Positions 9,582-17,492 of a stretch of DNA of 64,000 bases are shown here, piece by piece. Numbering within the stretch: position 1 is the first letter of the stretch; every line of letters begins with the position of its first letter. The stretch is from Bacteroides sp. (GTDB lineage: Bacteria; Bacteroidota; Bacteroidia; Bacteroidales; Bacteroidaceae), in NCBI GenBank assembly GCA_022648295.1, contig JALCME010000022.1:34688-98687 (forward strand), given 5' to 3'. Below the pieces are notes generated by a model. The model was given only the letters and a program-made list of their open reading frames with translations, made no database searches and was not told the DNA's origin. A program made the position numbers and the translations under genes.

Positions 9582-10151
9582 TTATTTAATGATTTCTATC
9601 TTCTTCAACCATTTGACTATCTCCTGCTTGGTATCGGCGTCTGTAACTTCATTTCCGCGAATAGGTAACCCTTCTGTAATTTTTGAATCTGGACATAACT
9701 TATTTATGTACTCCATACTATGTCCCATACGGCCACCTCCATGAGTCATAAACGGAACAATGATCTTCCCTTTTAAATCTACCTTCGACAGGAAACTTGC
9801 CACGGGAGGAGCAATAGTACTCCACCAGTTGGGAGAGCCAATGATAATTATATTATAGCTATCTATATTCTTGGGCATTGCTTTTAATGCCGGTTTATAG
9901 AACGCTTTTGTTTCTGTCTTCGCTTGATCTAATAGTGTCTTATAATCAGACGGGTATGCCTCTAACGGCTGAATCTCAAAAATATCACCACCTGTCACTT
10001 CTTTAATCTGATTAGCCATATTCCTTGTATTTCCACTGTGTGAAAAATAAGCTACTAAGATTTTTCCACTCTTTTTGCTACTTTGTGCGGATGTTTGTAT
10101 GATTGTCAAAAAAAGTGCCATTATTGTCCATAGCCAGATTTTTGTTTTCAT
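9582..10151 (-). CDS. Exported flavodoxin-like protein
   Basis: 189 residues. A cleavable signal peptide (about residues 1-22, ending TIIQTSAQ) precedes a flavodoxin fold. The FMN phosphate loop is SHSGNTRNMA, and IIIGSPNWWSTIAPPVASFL and FMTHGGGRMGHS are typical later motifs. It is first in the minus-strand operon with the polyferredoxin and aldo/keto reductase genes. An exported flavodoxin beside exported ferredoxin proteins suggests a cell-envelope electron-transfer chain. It is divergent from an AraC regulator 264 bp away. Confidence 0.9.
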   Translation of the reverse strand: MKTKIWLWTIMALFLTIIQTSAQSSKKSGKILVAYFSHSGNTRNMANQIKEVTGGDIFEIQPLEAYPSDYKTLLDQAKTETKAFYKPALKAMPKNIDSYNIIIIGSPNWWSTIAPPVASFLSKVDLKGKIIVPFMTHGGGRMGHSMEYINKLCPDSKITEGLPIRGNEVTDADTKQEIVKWLKKIEIIK

Positions 10152-10194
10152 ATCACTTGTTTGTTTTAAATGTTATTGTGTTTTCTTGTCATTT

Positions 10195-10327
10195 TTCCGA
10201 TTCCAATATAATAGTGCATAAATATACTTCTTTTTATTTAACTGATAGATAATTTATAAAGAATTATATTGGCGTTTACAAAAATATTCCGATTCTTATA
10301 CACCGTATTTATATATTTTACGGATTC
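10195..10327. promoter_or_regulatory. Three CCGATTC-type repeats between the redox operon and its AraC regulator
   Basis: TTCCGATTC occurs at 10195-10203 and again, identical and in the same orientation, at 10287-10295. A related TTACGGATTC lies at 10318-10327. Each is followed by an AT-rich YNWAT-like stretch. Position in a divergent promoter region beside an AraC gene makes them operator candidates. Confidence 0.4.
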
Positions 10328-10383
10328 TATTACCATTATTACTTATTTATCATTAGGTACATATCATTTATTTTATTAATTCA

Positions 10384-10391
10384 TATATTTG
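10384..10391 (+). promoter_or_regulatory. -7 box of the AraC-type regulator gene
   Basis: TATATTTG matches TAnnTTTG and lies 25 bp before the ATG at 10416. No good -33 TTTG is seen at the expected distance, which would fit a regulated promoter. Confidence 0.45.
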
Positions 10392-10415
10392 TATCCGATC
10401 TTAAATGAATGAGTT

Positions 10416-11327
10416 ATGGATGATATTTTGAGGCTGGAACATATTTATCAATACAATGAATGGTTGGGATATGATACGTTGCACCCACTCGTGAGTATTG
10501 TTGATTTTTCAAAATGTAAGCGGGTTGAGCATAGACGGCAATATTACGGCTTCTATGCTATTTTCCTGAAGGATGTCAAGTGCGGGGATATTCACTATGG
10601 ACGTCAGTACTATGATTATCAGGAAGGTACTCTCGTTTTTTTGGCACCGGGGCAGATTATTGAAATAAGTGGTAATCAAGGCAGTCAGGACAATACCTTT
10701 CAACCTAAGGGACAAGCACTGGTCTTTCACCCTGACTTGATAAAAGGCACGCCATTAGCCCGCAGTATGAAGGATTATACCTTTTTCTCATACGAATCTA
10801 ATGAAGCGTTACATTTGTCGGAACAGGAACGTCACGTCATATTGGACTGTTTCAGAAATATTGAAGCAGAATTAAGTCATGGGATAGATAAGCATAGTAA
10901 AATGCTGATTGCGTCAAATATTGAATTATTACTAAATTACTGTCTACGCTTTTATGACCGACAATTCATTACGCGGGAGAATGTGAATATAGATATTCTT
11001 TCCAAGTTTGAACACTTGGTTAATGATTATTATCAATCGGATAAACCATTGATAAATGGCTTATTGACGGTGAGCTATTGCGCAGATCAATTACATCTTT
11101 CAGCCAATTATTTTGGTGATTTAATAAAGAAAGAGACGGGAAAGAATGCACAGGAATACATTCAGGGCAAGCTGATGGATGTTGCCAAAGAAAAGATTTT
11201 TGATACCAGCAAAACCATTAGCGAAATAGCTTATGAACTCGGATTTCAGTATCCACAACATTTCACACGCTTATTTAAAAGATATGTAGGAAACACACCA
11301 ACCGCTTATAGACATTATAAGGTATAG
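10416..11327 (+). CDS. AraC family transcriptional regulator (redox operon)
   Basis: 303 residues. The C-terminal ~100 residues are a double helix-turn-helix AraC domain (ADQLHLSANYFGDLIKKETG and ISEIAYELGFQYPQHFTRLF). The N-terminal half is a cupin-like sensing domain (EGTLVFLAPGQIIEISGN). It is divergent from the flavodoxin/polyferredoxin/reductase operon, which it most likely controls. The inducer is unknown. Confidence 0.9.
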   Translation: MDDILRLEHIYQYNEWLGYDTLHPLVSIVDFSKCKRVEHRRQYYGFYAIFLKDVKCGDIHYGRQYYDYQEGTLVFLAPGQIIEISGNQGSQDNTFQPKGQALVFHPDLIKGTPLARSMKDYTFFSYESNEALHLSEQERHVILDCFRNIEAELSHGIDKHSKMLIASNIELLLNYCLRFYDRQFITRENVNIDILSKFEHLVNDYYQSDKPLINGLLTVSYCADQLHLSANYFGDLIKKETGKNAQEYIQGKLMDVAKEKIFDTSKTISEIAYELGFQYPQHFTRLFKRYVGNTPTAYRHYKV

Positions 11328-11375
11328 AGGTTAACATCTCTCAACCCTTAAAAAAGCATAATATTCTAAATCCGG

Positions 11376-11421
11376 CCTTATTCACTTTGTATAATCTTCT
11401 ACATTTGCATAGTGAATAAGG
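11376..11421. repeat. 11-bp inverted repeat enclosing a -7 promoter box
   Basis: CCTTATTCACT (11376-11386) and AGTGAATAAGG (11411-11421) are perfect reverse complements around 24 bp. The loop contains TACATTTG (11400-11407), a match to TAnnTTTG, about 65 bp before the next ATG. It could be an operator overlapping the promoter of the pair at 11474-12294, or a terminator for the AraC gene; no T-run follows. Confidence 0.45.
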
Positions 11422-11473
11422 TATTGCTTTGGTAGTAAATATGCCACTCAAGCAGGGATAAAAATCAGATATT

Positions 11474-12031
11474 ATGAATGGTAAAGAGTATTTTAAGGAA
11501 CTTAGCATTGTTATTTTAGGTATTCTCATTGCTTTCTGGATCAATAATATTGGTGCTGGTCAAAAAGAAAAAGCTACTCAGAAGCAAGTACTAAATACTA
11601 TTCTTAGTGAGCTTAAAGAAAATAAGGAAAATATTAAGGAATCTATAGCTAATTTAGATTCTCTGCAAAGTGCTTTCGTTCAGATACAGGAAACAAAAAA
11701 CAATATAAAGCATTCGGCAAATATTACGATTAAGTATACAGGTTCAGATTTGAAAAATGTGGGCTACGAAATTGCTAAATATACCGGAATACTAAAAGAT
11801 TTAGATCCCGGACTAATGTCCAAAATCGTTGAATGCTATAAATATCAAGACTCGCTTAATGAATTGGAATCCTCAATGAGAAACGGTATATTCGGATTCT
11901 TTAAAGATAAAGGTGAAGATAATATTAATTATCTGGTTCTTCAGATTTCAATTTTAACGGAGAATTTTAAAAGACTTGAAACCGAACAAGACATCTTGAT
12001 TGAGGACTTAACAAAGTATCTTGCTTCATGA
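11474..12031 (+). CDS. Membrane-anchored coiled-coil protein (DUF6090-like)
   Basis: 185 residues. One N-terminal transmembrane helix (LSIVILGILIAFWINNI, about residues 9-25) is followed by a long charged, probably helical region (ILSELKENKENIKESIANL). This matches the architecture I associate with Bacteroidota DUF6090 proteins; the function is unknown. Its stop overlaps the next start (ATGA at 12028-12031), so the two are translationally coupled and may act together. Confidence 0.7.
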   Translation: MNGKEYFKELSIVILGILIAFWINNIGAGQKEKATQKQVLNTILSELKENKENIKESIANLDSLQSAFVQIQETKNNIKHSANITIKYTGSDLKNVGYEIAKYTGILKDLDPGLMSKIVECYKYQDSLNELESSMRNGIFGFFKDKGEDNINYLVLQISILTENFKRLETEQDILIEDLTKYLAS

Positions 12032-12294
12032 ATCGAAAGAAAATTGTTTGGATATTGCTTATAATCAACACTTTGTTGATCTTCTTGCACCTATTTCCCA
12101 TTCCTTTTATTTATGATGCCTTCTGGGCATTAGCAAGCCGTAAAGAAGGAACTATCGGAATCATAGGAGGAGCTGATGGCCCGACAGCTATCTTCGTTTC
12201 TTCAGATATTAGCTGGTATTTCATGGCAATTGCCATACTCGAAGTTTTCCTTATCATATACTTACTTTTCTCCCGCTTCAGGAAAGGGGAATAA
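12028..12294 (+). CDS. Two-helix mini-protein with Na+-decarboxylase beta-subunit GGADGPT motif
   Basis: 88 residues. TM helix about 7-25, then a short loop, then GTIGIIGGADGPTAIFVSS (residues 41-59), then a second TM helix about 62-81 and a basic tail. The central segment closely resembles the essential stretch of oxaloacetate/glutaconyl-CoA decarboxylase beta subunits (IGIIGGADGPTAI in OadB), whose Asp (here D50) takes part in Na+ transport. The beta subunit has over 350 residues and about ten helices, so this is only a tiny piece. The gene has a clean start, stop and coupled partner and does not look like decay. Function unknown. Confidence 0.75.
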   Translation: MNRKKIVWILLIINTLLIFLHLFPIPFIYDAFWALASRKEGTIGIIGGADGPTAIFVSSDISWYFMAIAILEVFLIIYLLFSRFRKGE

Positions 12295-12300
12295 TGTGAT

Positions 12301-13167
12301 CTAATCTTTACGATATAGATTAGGGGACATGCCAACTTCTCTCTTAAAATATTTGCCAAAGAAAGATTGGGATGGAAAGTTCAATTCATCACTGATCTGT
12401 TGTACAGTTAGATCCGTGGATTTTAGTAGTAACTTTGCTTCTAAAATAACATAATCATTAATCCAGCGTCCTGCAGATTTGCCACTGCCGTTTTTTACAA
12501 CTTCAGATAAATATTTAGGCGTATAACACATCCTGTCGGCATAGAAGCTTATGCTTCGTTCCTGCTTGTAATATTTCTGCACTAATTTTATAAAATCATC
12601 TATAATGATGTCTCTTCTTGTCTTTAAGTTTTGCCCCAATGATTTGTGCAGGTAGTATCCAAATCCATAAAAGAGCGCAATGATAAGATGTTTGACGATT
12701 GCTTTGCGGTTAAATCCTTCGTCGTTGTTCTGTAATACGCCTTGTATCATTTTATAAAAATTGAGAAAAGCATCAAGCTCTTTCTCTTGAAGCATGAAAC
12801 ATGGAGCCCTCCGTATTGAAATGAATACAGGCAAAGAATCGGGAATATCAATTTTCTTAGTTAGCTCTTTACCCATTATAACAAATACACCCTGAAAATC
12901 CTCACTAAAGCCTTCATATTGGAATGGTTGATGAGGTAAGAGTATAAGCATACTGGATGCTTTTGCGCAAATAGATACTAAATTAATTTGAATCCTGAAT
13001 TCCCCCTGCATGCAGATGTAAGCTATGACACCCTCGTTTTCATTCTGAGATCCTATCAAAGGTATAATACTTGGATCATCTGTTAGATATATTTCATCAT
13101 GAATATAATCTACATTAGGCCGTTTCTCTAATTCTGAAAACCATTTGGTAGTATCCATATCTGCCAT
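12301..13167 (-). CDS. AraC family transcriptional regulator
   Basis: 288 residues. The C-terminal AraC domain is clear (ISFYADRMCYTPKYLSEVVK; VQQISDELNFPSQSFFGKYF; GMSPNLYRKD at the end). The N-terminal half is a sensor domain of the cupin type. It ends 6 bp from the convergent mini-protein gene and is divergent from ACR3, 378 bp away. Its domain layout is like that of the regulator at 36746, which faces an efflux operon, so it may control the exporter. Confidence 0.9.
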   Translation of the reverse strand: MADMDTTKWFSELEKRPNVDYIHDEIYLTDDPSIIPLIGSQNENEGVIAYICMQGEFRIQINLVSICAKASSMLILLPHQPFQYEGFSEDFQGVFVIMGKELTKKIDIPDSLPVFISIRRAPCFMLQEKELDAFLNFYKMIQGVLQNNDEGFNRKAIVKHLIIALFYGFGYYLHKSLGQNLKTRRDIIIDDFIKLVQKYYKQERSISFYADRMCYTPKYLSEVVKNGSGKSAGRWINDYVILEAKLLLKSTDLTVQQISDELNFPSQSFFGKYFKREVGMSPNLYRKD

Positions 13168-13337
13168 TTACATTTTATCTACAAATATACATCAAATTCT
13201 ATTCATTTAGAAATAATAACAAGGATATAAATAATTGTACTTACTTTTCAAAACGATGTATTGGCTTCCTATCTGTTATGAGAAAGGGGAGGTGACATGC
13301 CGTATATAAATAAATGCAGCAAAAAGTAATCGTTTTA

Positions 13338-13374
13338 TTTGGGCATTTAAGAATAGGTTCGTAATTTTGCGAAC
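13338..13374 (+). promoter_or_regulatory. Promoter of the ACR3 gene with an overlapping dyad; remaining intergenic region
   Basis: TTTG (13338-13341) and TAATTTTG (13362-13369) are -33 and -7 elements with a 20-bp spacer, close to ideal for Bacteroidota. The -7 box is exactly enclosed by GTTCG (13357-13361) and CGAAC (13370-13374), a likely operator dyad. An approximately 170-nt leader follows, with a small hairpin (GCTGTTTTACAGC) but no riboswitch I recognise. The rest of the 378-bp gap (13168-13545) shows nothing more. Confidence 0.6.
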
Positions 13375-13545
13375 AACGAACAATAAAGTTACTTCTTTAA
13401 TAAATGGGTGTTCAAAGTGGTTATTATCTAAGTAGCTGTTTTACAGCATTTAGGTACCAGTTTTATTTGGCGAGAAGCAAGAGTCACAGGGTCCGGACAT
13501 CATATTAACGAGTTGAAATTACAATAAAATAAAGGAGTTACTGTT

Positions 13546-14592
13546 ATGGAAAAGAAGCAAGGAATAGGATTTTTTGAAAAATATCTGACTATATGGGTGG
13601 CATTGTGCATTGTTACCGGAATTGCTATTGGGCAATGGCTTCCGGTAGTGCCCCGAACATTAAGCAAATTTGAGTATGCCAATGTGTCCATACCCGTGGC
13701 TATCCTCATCTGGCTAATGATTTATCCCATGATGTTGAAAGTGGATTTTCAAAGCGTAAAAAATATAGGGAAACGTCCTCAAGGGATTATTGTTACCTGC
13801 GTTACCAACTGGCTTATAAAGCCTTTTACTATGTTCGGAATAGCCTTTCTGTTTTTCTTCGTTATTTTTAAAACTTTGATACCAGCCGAATTAGCTGAAG
13901 AATATTTGGCAGGGGCGGTGTTATTGGGAGCTGCTCCATGCACGGCAATGGTATTTGTATGGAGTTATTTGACCAATGGAGATGCAGCCTATACATTGGT
14001 GCAAGTGGCTGTCAATGATTTAATCATTCTGGTTGCTTTTGCTCCAATTGTAGCGTTCTTATTGGGAGTCGGTGGCGTTACTATTCCATGGAATACGCTA
14101 CTGTTATCGGTTGTTTTATTTGTCGTTATTCCACTTTCTGCCGGGATCATAACCCGTGTCACGGTTATCCGACGTAAAGGTGTAGAATACTTCACTAATA
14201 TCTTCGTTAAAAAGTTCAGTAATTATACAACTGGTGGTTTGCTATTAACTCTTATCATTCTATTTTCTTTTCAGGGAGAAACCATTTTAAACAATCCCCT
14301 GCATATTATATTAATTGCTATCCCACTTATTTTGCAGACTGTTCTGATCTTTTTTGTAGCTTATGGTTGGGCCAAATGGTGGAAATTACCCCACAATATT
14401 GCTGCACCTGCCGGAATGATAGGAGCAAGTAATTTCTTTGAGTTGGCCGTAGCTGTTGCCATTTCCCTTTTCGGTTTGCAATCCGGTGCCGCATTAGCTA
14501 CGGTTGTCGGTGTATTAGTCGAAGTTCCGGTTATGCTGATGTTGGTAAAAATAGCCAATCGTACGCAAAAATGGTTCCCAAAGGCTGAATAG
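13546..14592 (+). CDS. acr3: ACR3-family arsenite efflux transporter
   Basis: 348 residues, normal for ACR3, with about ten hydrophobic helices. Family marks include the start FEKYLTIWVALCIVTGIAIG, the conserved Cys in LLGAAPCTAMVFVWSYLTNG, the substrate-path region VNDLIILVAFAPI and the late motif AAPAGMIGASNFFELAVA. It expels As(III), in some members also Sb(III), from the cytoplasm. No arsR, arsC or arsA gene lies beside it; the neighbours are an AraC regulator upstream and a Crp/Fnr regulator downstream. That is unusual for an arsenic operon. AAAGGAG stands just upstream of the start. Confidence 0.9.
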   Translation: MEKKQGIGFFEKYLTIWVALCIVTGIAIGQWLPVVPRTLSKFEYANVSIPVAILIWLMIYPMMLKVDFQSVKNIGKRPQGIIVTCVTNWLIKPFTMFGIAFLFFFVIFKTLIPAELAEEYLAGAVLLGAAPCTAMVFVWSYLTNGDAAYTLVQVAVNDLIILVAFAPIVAFLLGVGGVTIPWNTLLLSVVLFVVIPLSAGIITRVTVIRRKGVEYFTNIFVKKFSNYTTGGLLLTLIILFSFQGETILNNPLHIILIAIPLILQTVLIFFVAYGWAKWWKLPHNIAAPAGMIGASNFFELAVAVAISLFGLQSGAALATVVGVLVEVPVMLMLVKIANRTQKWFPKAE

Positions 14593-14628
14593 CCATACAA
14601 ATGGACTTCCGGCGTATATTAATTCTAT

Positions 14629-14636
14629 TATGTTTG
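14629..14636 (+). promoter_or_regulatory. -7 box of the Crp/Fnr-type regulator gene
   Basis: TATGTTTG fits TAnnTTTG and lies 31 bp before the ATG at 14668, so this regulator can be transcribed apart from ACR3. The -33 element is not clear. Confidence 0.45.
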
Positions 14637-14667
14637 CTACTTTTATAGTCTGTATTGAAAGGGAACA

Positions 14668-15240
14668 ATGGACGACTTAGAATTATTTAGAAATATCATT
14701 AATCAAAAGATTAATCTTTCGGATTCAGAAGCCGAAATAATTGTTAGCACATTAAAACATAAAAGTTATAAATCAAATACCCTCCTGCTGAGTAGTGGAG
14801 AGACTTGTAAATACATTTATTTTGTTCTTAAAGGTTGCGTACGTACTTATTATATTTCATCCAAAGGTGATGAGAGAACAAGGCGCATATCTTTTGAAGG
14901 TCAACTAAATACGGTCTTTACCAGCTTTGTAGCACAGGCTCCAAGTTCTGAATTGATGGAAACTCTTGAAGACTCGGATATATTGCTCATGGGGTATCAT
15001 GATTTTTATAGTTTGGTGGATCAGATCCCGGCATGGGAAACTTTTTATCGAAAAAACCTGGAAGAGGCTTTTATATATCAGAATATCAAGATAAAGAGTC
15101 TTATGACGTTATCAGCCGGGCAACGCTACCAAATGGTACTAACAGAGACTCCCCATTACTTGCAACGGTTATCCAATCGAGTCTTATCCACTTACCTTAA
15201 TATTTCACAAGAAACTCTTAGCCGTTTGAAGTCAAAATAG
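14668..15240 (+). CDS. Crp/Fnr family transcriptional regulator
   Basis: 190 residues. An N-terminal cyclic-nucleotide-binding-like jelly roll (TLLLSSGETCKYIYFVLKGC) is joined to a short C-terminal helix-turn-helix (VLSTYLNISQETLSRLKSK). No cysteine cluster for a 4Fe-4S centre is seen, so it is not a classical oxygen-sensing FNR. The family often senses small molecules in Bacteroidota. An inverted repeat overlaps the last codons, and a FNR-like box follows directly, suggesting control of the next gene. Confidence 0.88.
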   Translation: MDDLELFRNIINQKINLSDSEAEIIVSTLKHKSYKSNTLLLSSGETCKYIYFVLKGCVRTYYISSKGDERTRRISFEGQLNTVFTSFVAQAPSSELMETLEDSDILLMGYHDFYSLVDQIPAWETFYRKNLEEAFIYQNIKIKSLMTLSAGQRYQMVLTETPHYLQRLSNRVLSTYLNISQETLSRLKSK

Positions 15241-15258
15241 CATTTTGACTTACATCAA
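15229..15258. promoter_or_regulatory. Inverted repeat and FNR-like box after the Crp/Fnr gene
   Basis: AAGTCAAAAT (15229-15238) pairs perfectly with ATTTTGACTT (15242-15251) across 3 nt and includes the stop codon of the regulator. Overlapping it, TTGACTTACATCAA (15245-15258) differs from the FNR consensus TTGAT-N4-ATCAA at a single base. It lies 54 bp before the hydrolase ATG. Confidence 0.5.
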
Positions 15259-15311
15259 TGCACATCATTTCTGCTTGACCTTATTTTGTGCCGAACTAAT
15301 AAAAAAATATT

Positions 15312-16247
15312 ATGGCATTAAATTCAGTATGTGCAAAAATCCTGGAAACGGATTTTCACAGTTTGTATTCTTCTATGAACCTCGAACAGTTTAGAGCGTA
15401 TTACTTGAAGAGCTGGGATGATTCTAAAGGTGATGTGATCGAAGTCGGCTCTGTAGTCAACCGCACTGTAAAAACTTCAATAAGAGATACCCCGGTTAGG
15501 ATATACTATCCTGAAACAACCGGAGATCATCCTGCTTTTATCTGGGTACATGGAGGGGGCTTCTGCCTCGGAAGTATAGAAGTCTATGATGCCATATGCC
15601 GTTCGATAACTAACCGCGTAAATTGCATGGTTCTATCTATTGATTACGGACTTGCACCGGAACACAAATTTCCACAGCCAGTGGAAGAATGTTATCAGGT
15701 TACCAAATGGATGTTTGAGCATGCAAAGGAACTGAAAATAAATTCTGCTAAAATAGCCATTGGAGGAGACAGTGCAGGTGGCACTATCTCTGCTGTTATT
15801 TCTCAACTGTCAAGAGACAGGGGAGAGTTTAATATTGCTTATCAGGTACTTATTAATACGATGTTCGATTTACTTGGAGAGACCAAACCGTTGTCCAGAG
15901 TAGAGAATGCTAAGGGATACAGGTTGCAGACCGACGAGATTGAAGGAATACATGTTCCAATATATTTAAACGATTTAAGTGAAGCAAAAAATCCTTTAGC
16001 TTCACCGTTACTTGCAGAAAGCTTTACTGACTTACCCGATGCTTGTATCATTACATCAGAGTATGATCCGCTACGGGATGAAGGTGAAGACTATGCAAGA
16101 CGGCTGGCAAAGGCTGGAGCTGATGTCTGTCTAAAGAGATATGACGGAATTATTCATGGCTTCTTCAATATGCAAAGAACTTTGCAGGAAGCACGTGACG
16201 CCCTGACTTTAGTCTGTGGAAAATTAAGTGAAGTCTTTAGCAAATAG
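15312..16247 (+). CDS. Alpha/beta hydrolase (hormone-sensitive lipase family)
   Basis: 311 residues. The oxyanion-hole motif HGGGFCLGS and the nucleophile elbow GGDSAGGTI mark the HSL family of esterases. The Asp in TSEYDPLRDEGE and the His in DGIIHGFFNM complete the catalytic triad. There is no signal peptide, so it is cytoplasmic. It probably hydrolyses carboxyl esters of small substrates and may form a unit with the amidohydrolase 121 bp downstream. It may be controlled by the Crp/Fnr protein encoded just upstream. Confidence 0.9.
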   Translation: MALNSVCAKILETDFHSLYSSMNLEQFRAYYLKSWDDSKGDVIEVGSVVNRTVKTSIRDTPVRIYYPETTGDHPAFIWVHGGGFCLGSIEVYDAICRSITNRVNCMVLSIDYGLAPEHKFPQPVEECYQVTKWMFEHAKELKINSAKIAIGGDSAGGTISAVISQLSRDRGEFNIAYQVLINTMFDLLGETKPLSRVENAKGYRLQTDEIEGIHVPIYLNDLSEAKNPLASPLLAESFTDLPDACIITSEYDPLRDEGEDYARRLAKAGADVCLKRYDGIIHGFFNMQRTLQEARDALTLVCGKLSEVFSK

Positions 16248-16368
16248 TGGGCTACAGAACTCAAATAGAACGGATAGTCTGAACTGCAATACCATTTATT
16301 TACTGTTCGAAAACTTATATCCGAATAAAAGATAAAAATAAAATAGAAATCAGTTAACTATTGAAATA

Positions 16369-17370
16369 ATGAATACTATAACTAAAATTGATGTGCATCA
16401 TCATCCTTTCCCGTTGCAATACGTACATGCGATTAAACAGGCAGGCGTTAAGAAATCCCTCGGGTTTGATTTTCCGGTATGGACGCCGGAATTTTCATTG
16501 AGGATAATGGATGAAACCGGTATAAAGATAGCGATGCTGTCAATAACAGCTCCCGGAGTCTATTCGTCTGATCCGGAAGCTCCTTTTTCTGAAACGCTCT
16601 CCAAATACCTGTCCAGGATGACCAATGAAATCATTGCAGAGACCAGAGAGCAATATCCCGAACGTTTTGGAGGCTTTGCCACTATTCCCATGCTAAATGC
16701 TGAGGATGCAATTGAAGAATTGTATTATGCGATGGACTGTCTTAAACTAGATGGCGTTTGTTTGATGACTAATTATAACGGAGTGTATCTGGGAGATACC
16801 TCGTTTGATCCTTTCTTTGAGGAATTGAATAGAAGAAAGGCGGTCGTTTATATTCATCCCTCTTCTTTGAGAAAGCATCCCGATTCCAGTCTGCAAATTC
16901 CCGATGCTTTTATAGAAGCTCCTTTTGAGACCACCAGAGTAGCCACTAATTTTTTGTTTCAGGGTACTCTTGAGAAATATCCCGATATTAAGTATATACT
17001 TTCGCACGGGGGTGGAACTATTCCTTTTCTGGCCTGGCGTTTATCAGCAATGGCGTATAAGGGAGTGAATAAAGAGCTGGCGGATGTTTTAATGAAAGAT
17101 GGAAAGCCTACTAAGGGATTGCAACTTTTAAAGAGAATGTACTATGATACTGCATTAGTATCTGGTAAAGCAGCTTTAAAAGCTTTGCAAGATTTTGTAA
17201 ATCCTGAACAGTTGGTATTCGGCTCGGATTTTTATATAGCTAAAGAAGTCGCTCCCACAGTAATCAAGAATCTTACTGAGGATGGAGAGCTTTCTGAACA
17301 AGCATTCAAAGGCATGGAATATGCTAACTGTCTGAACTTGTTTCCACAATTCAAAAAATACTATGAATAG
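16369..17370 (+). CDS. Amidohydrolase family protein (ACMSD-like)
   Basis: 333 residues. A metal-dependent hydrolase of the amidohydrolase-2 clade, which includes aminocarboxymuconate-semialdehyde decarboxylase and related aromatic-acid decarboxylases. The start TKIDVHHHPFP gives the first metal-binding His pair. YIHPSSLRKHP and ILSHGGGTIPFLAWR supply further His ligands, and LVFGSDFYIA the catalytic Asp. It follows the HSL-type hydrolase, so the two could process an aromatic or lactone-like compound. The substrate is not identifiable. Confidence 0.85.
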   Translation: MNTITKIDVHHHPFPLQYVHAIKQAGVKKSLGFDFPVWTPEFSLRIMDETGIKIAMLSITAPGVYSSDPEAPFSETLSKYLSRMTNEIIAETREQYPERFGGFATIPMLNAEDAIEELYYAMDCLKLDGVCLMTNYNGVYLGDTSFDPFFEELNRRKAVVYIHPSSLRKHPDSSLQIPDAFIEAPFETTRVATNFLFQGTLEKYPDIKYILSHGGGTIPFLAWRLSAMAYKGVNKELADVLMKDGKPTKGLQLLKRMYYDTALVSGKAALKALQDFVNPEQLVFGSDFYIAKEVAPTVIKNLTEDGELSEQAFKGMEYANCLNLFPQFKKYYE

Positions 17371-17492
17371 CAAATACTGTTGATTTATTAGAAACTTTCT
17401 ACAGTCGGTTTGTAGGTTACTCTCATAATAGTAGCTTGCAAACCATTTTTCATATCTGGTTATTTAGCATGGTAATACTTTCTTATTACCAA

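Noticed and set aside
13376..13545. Riboswitch in the ACR3 leader
   Set aside because: Only a small hairpin is visible and no conserved riboswitch core could be recognised by eye.
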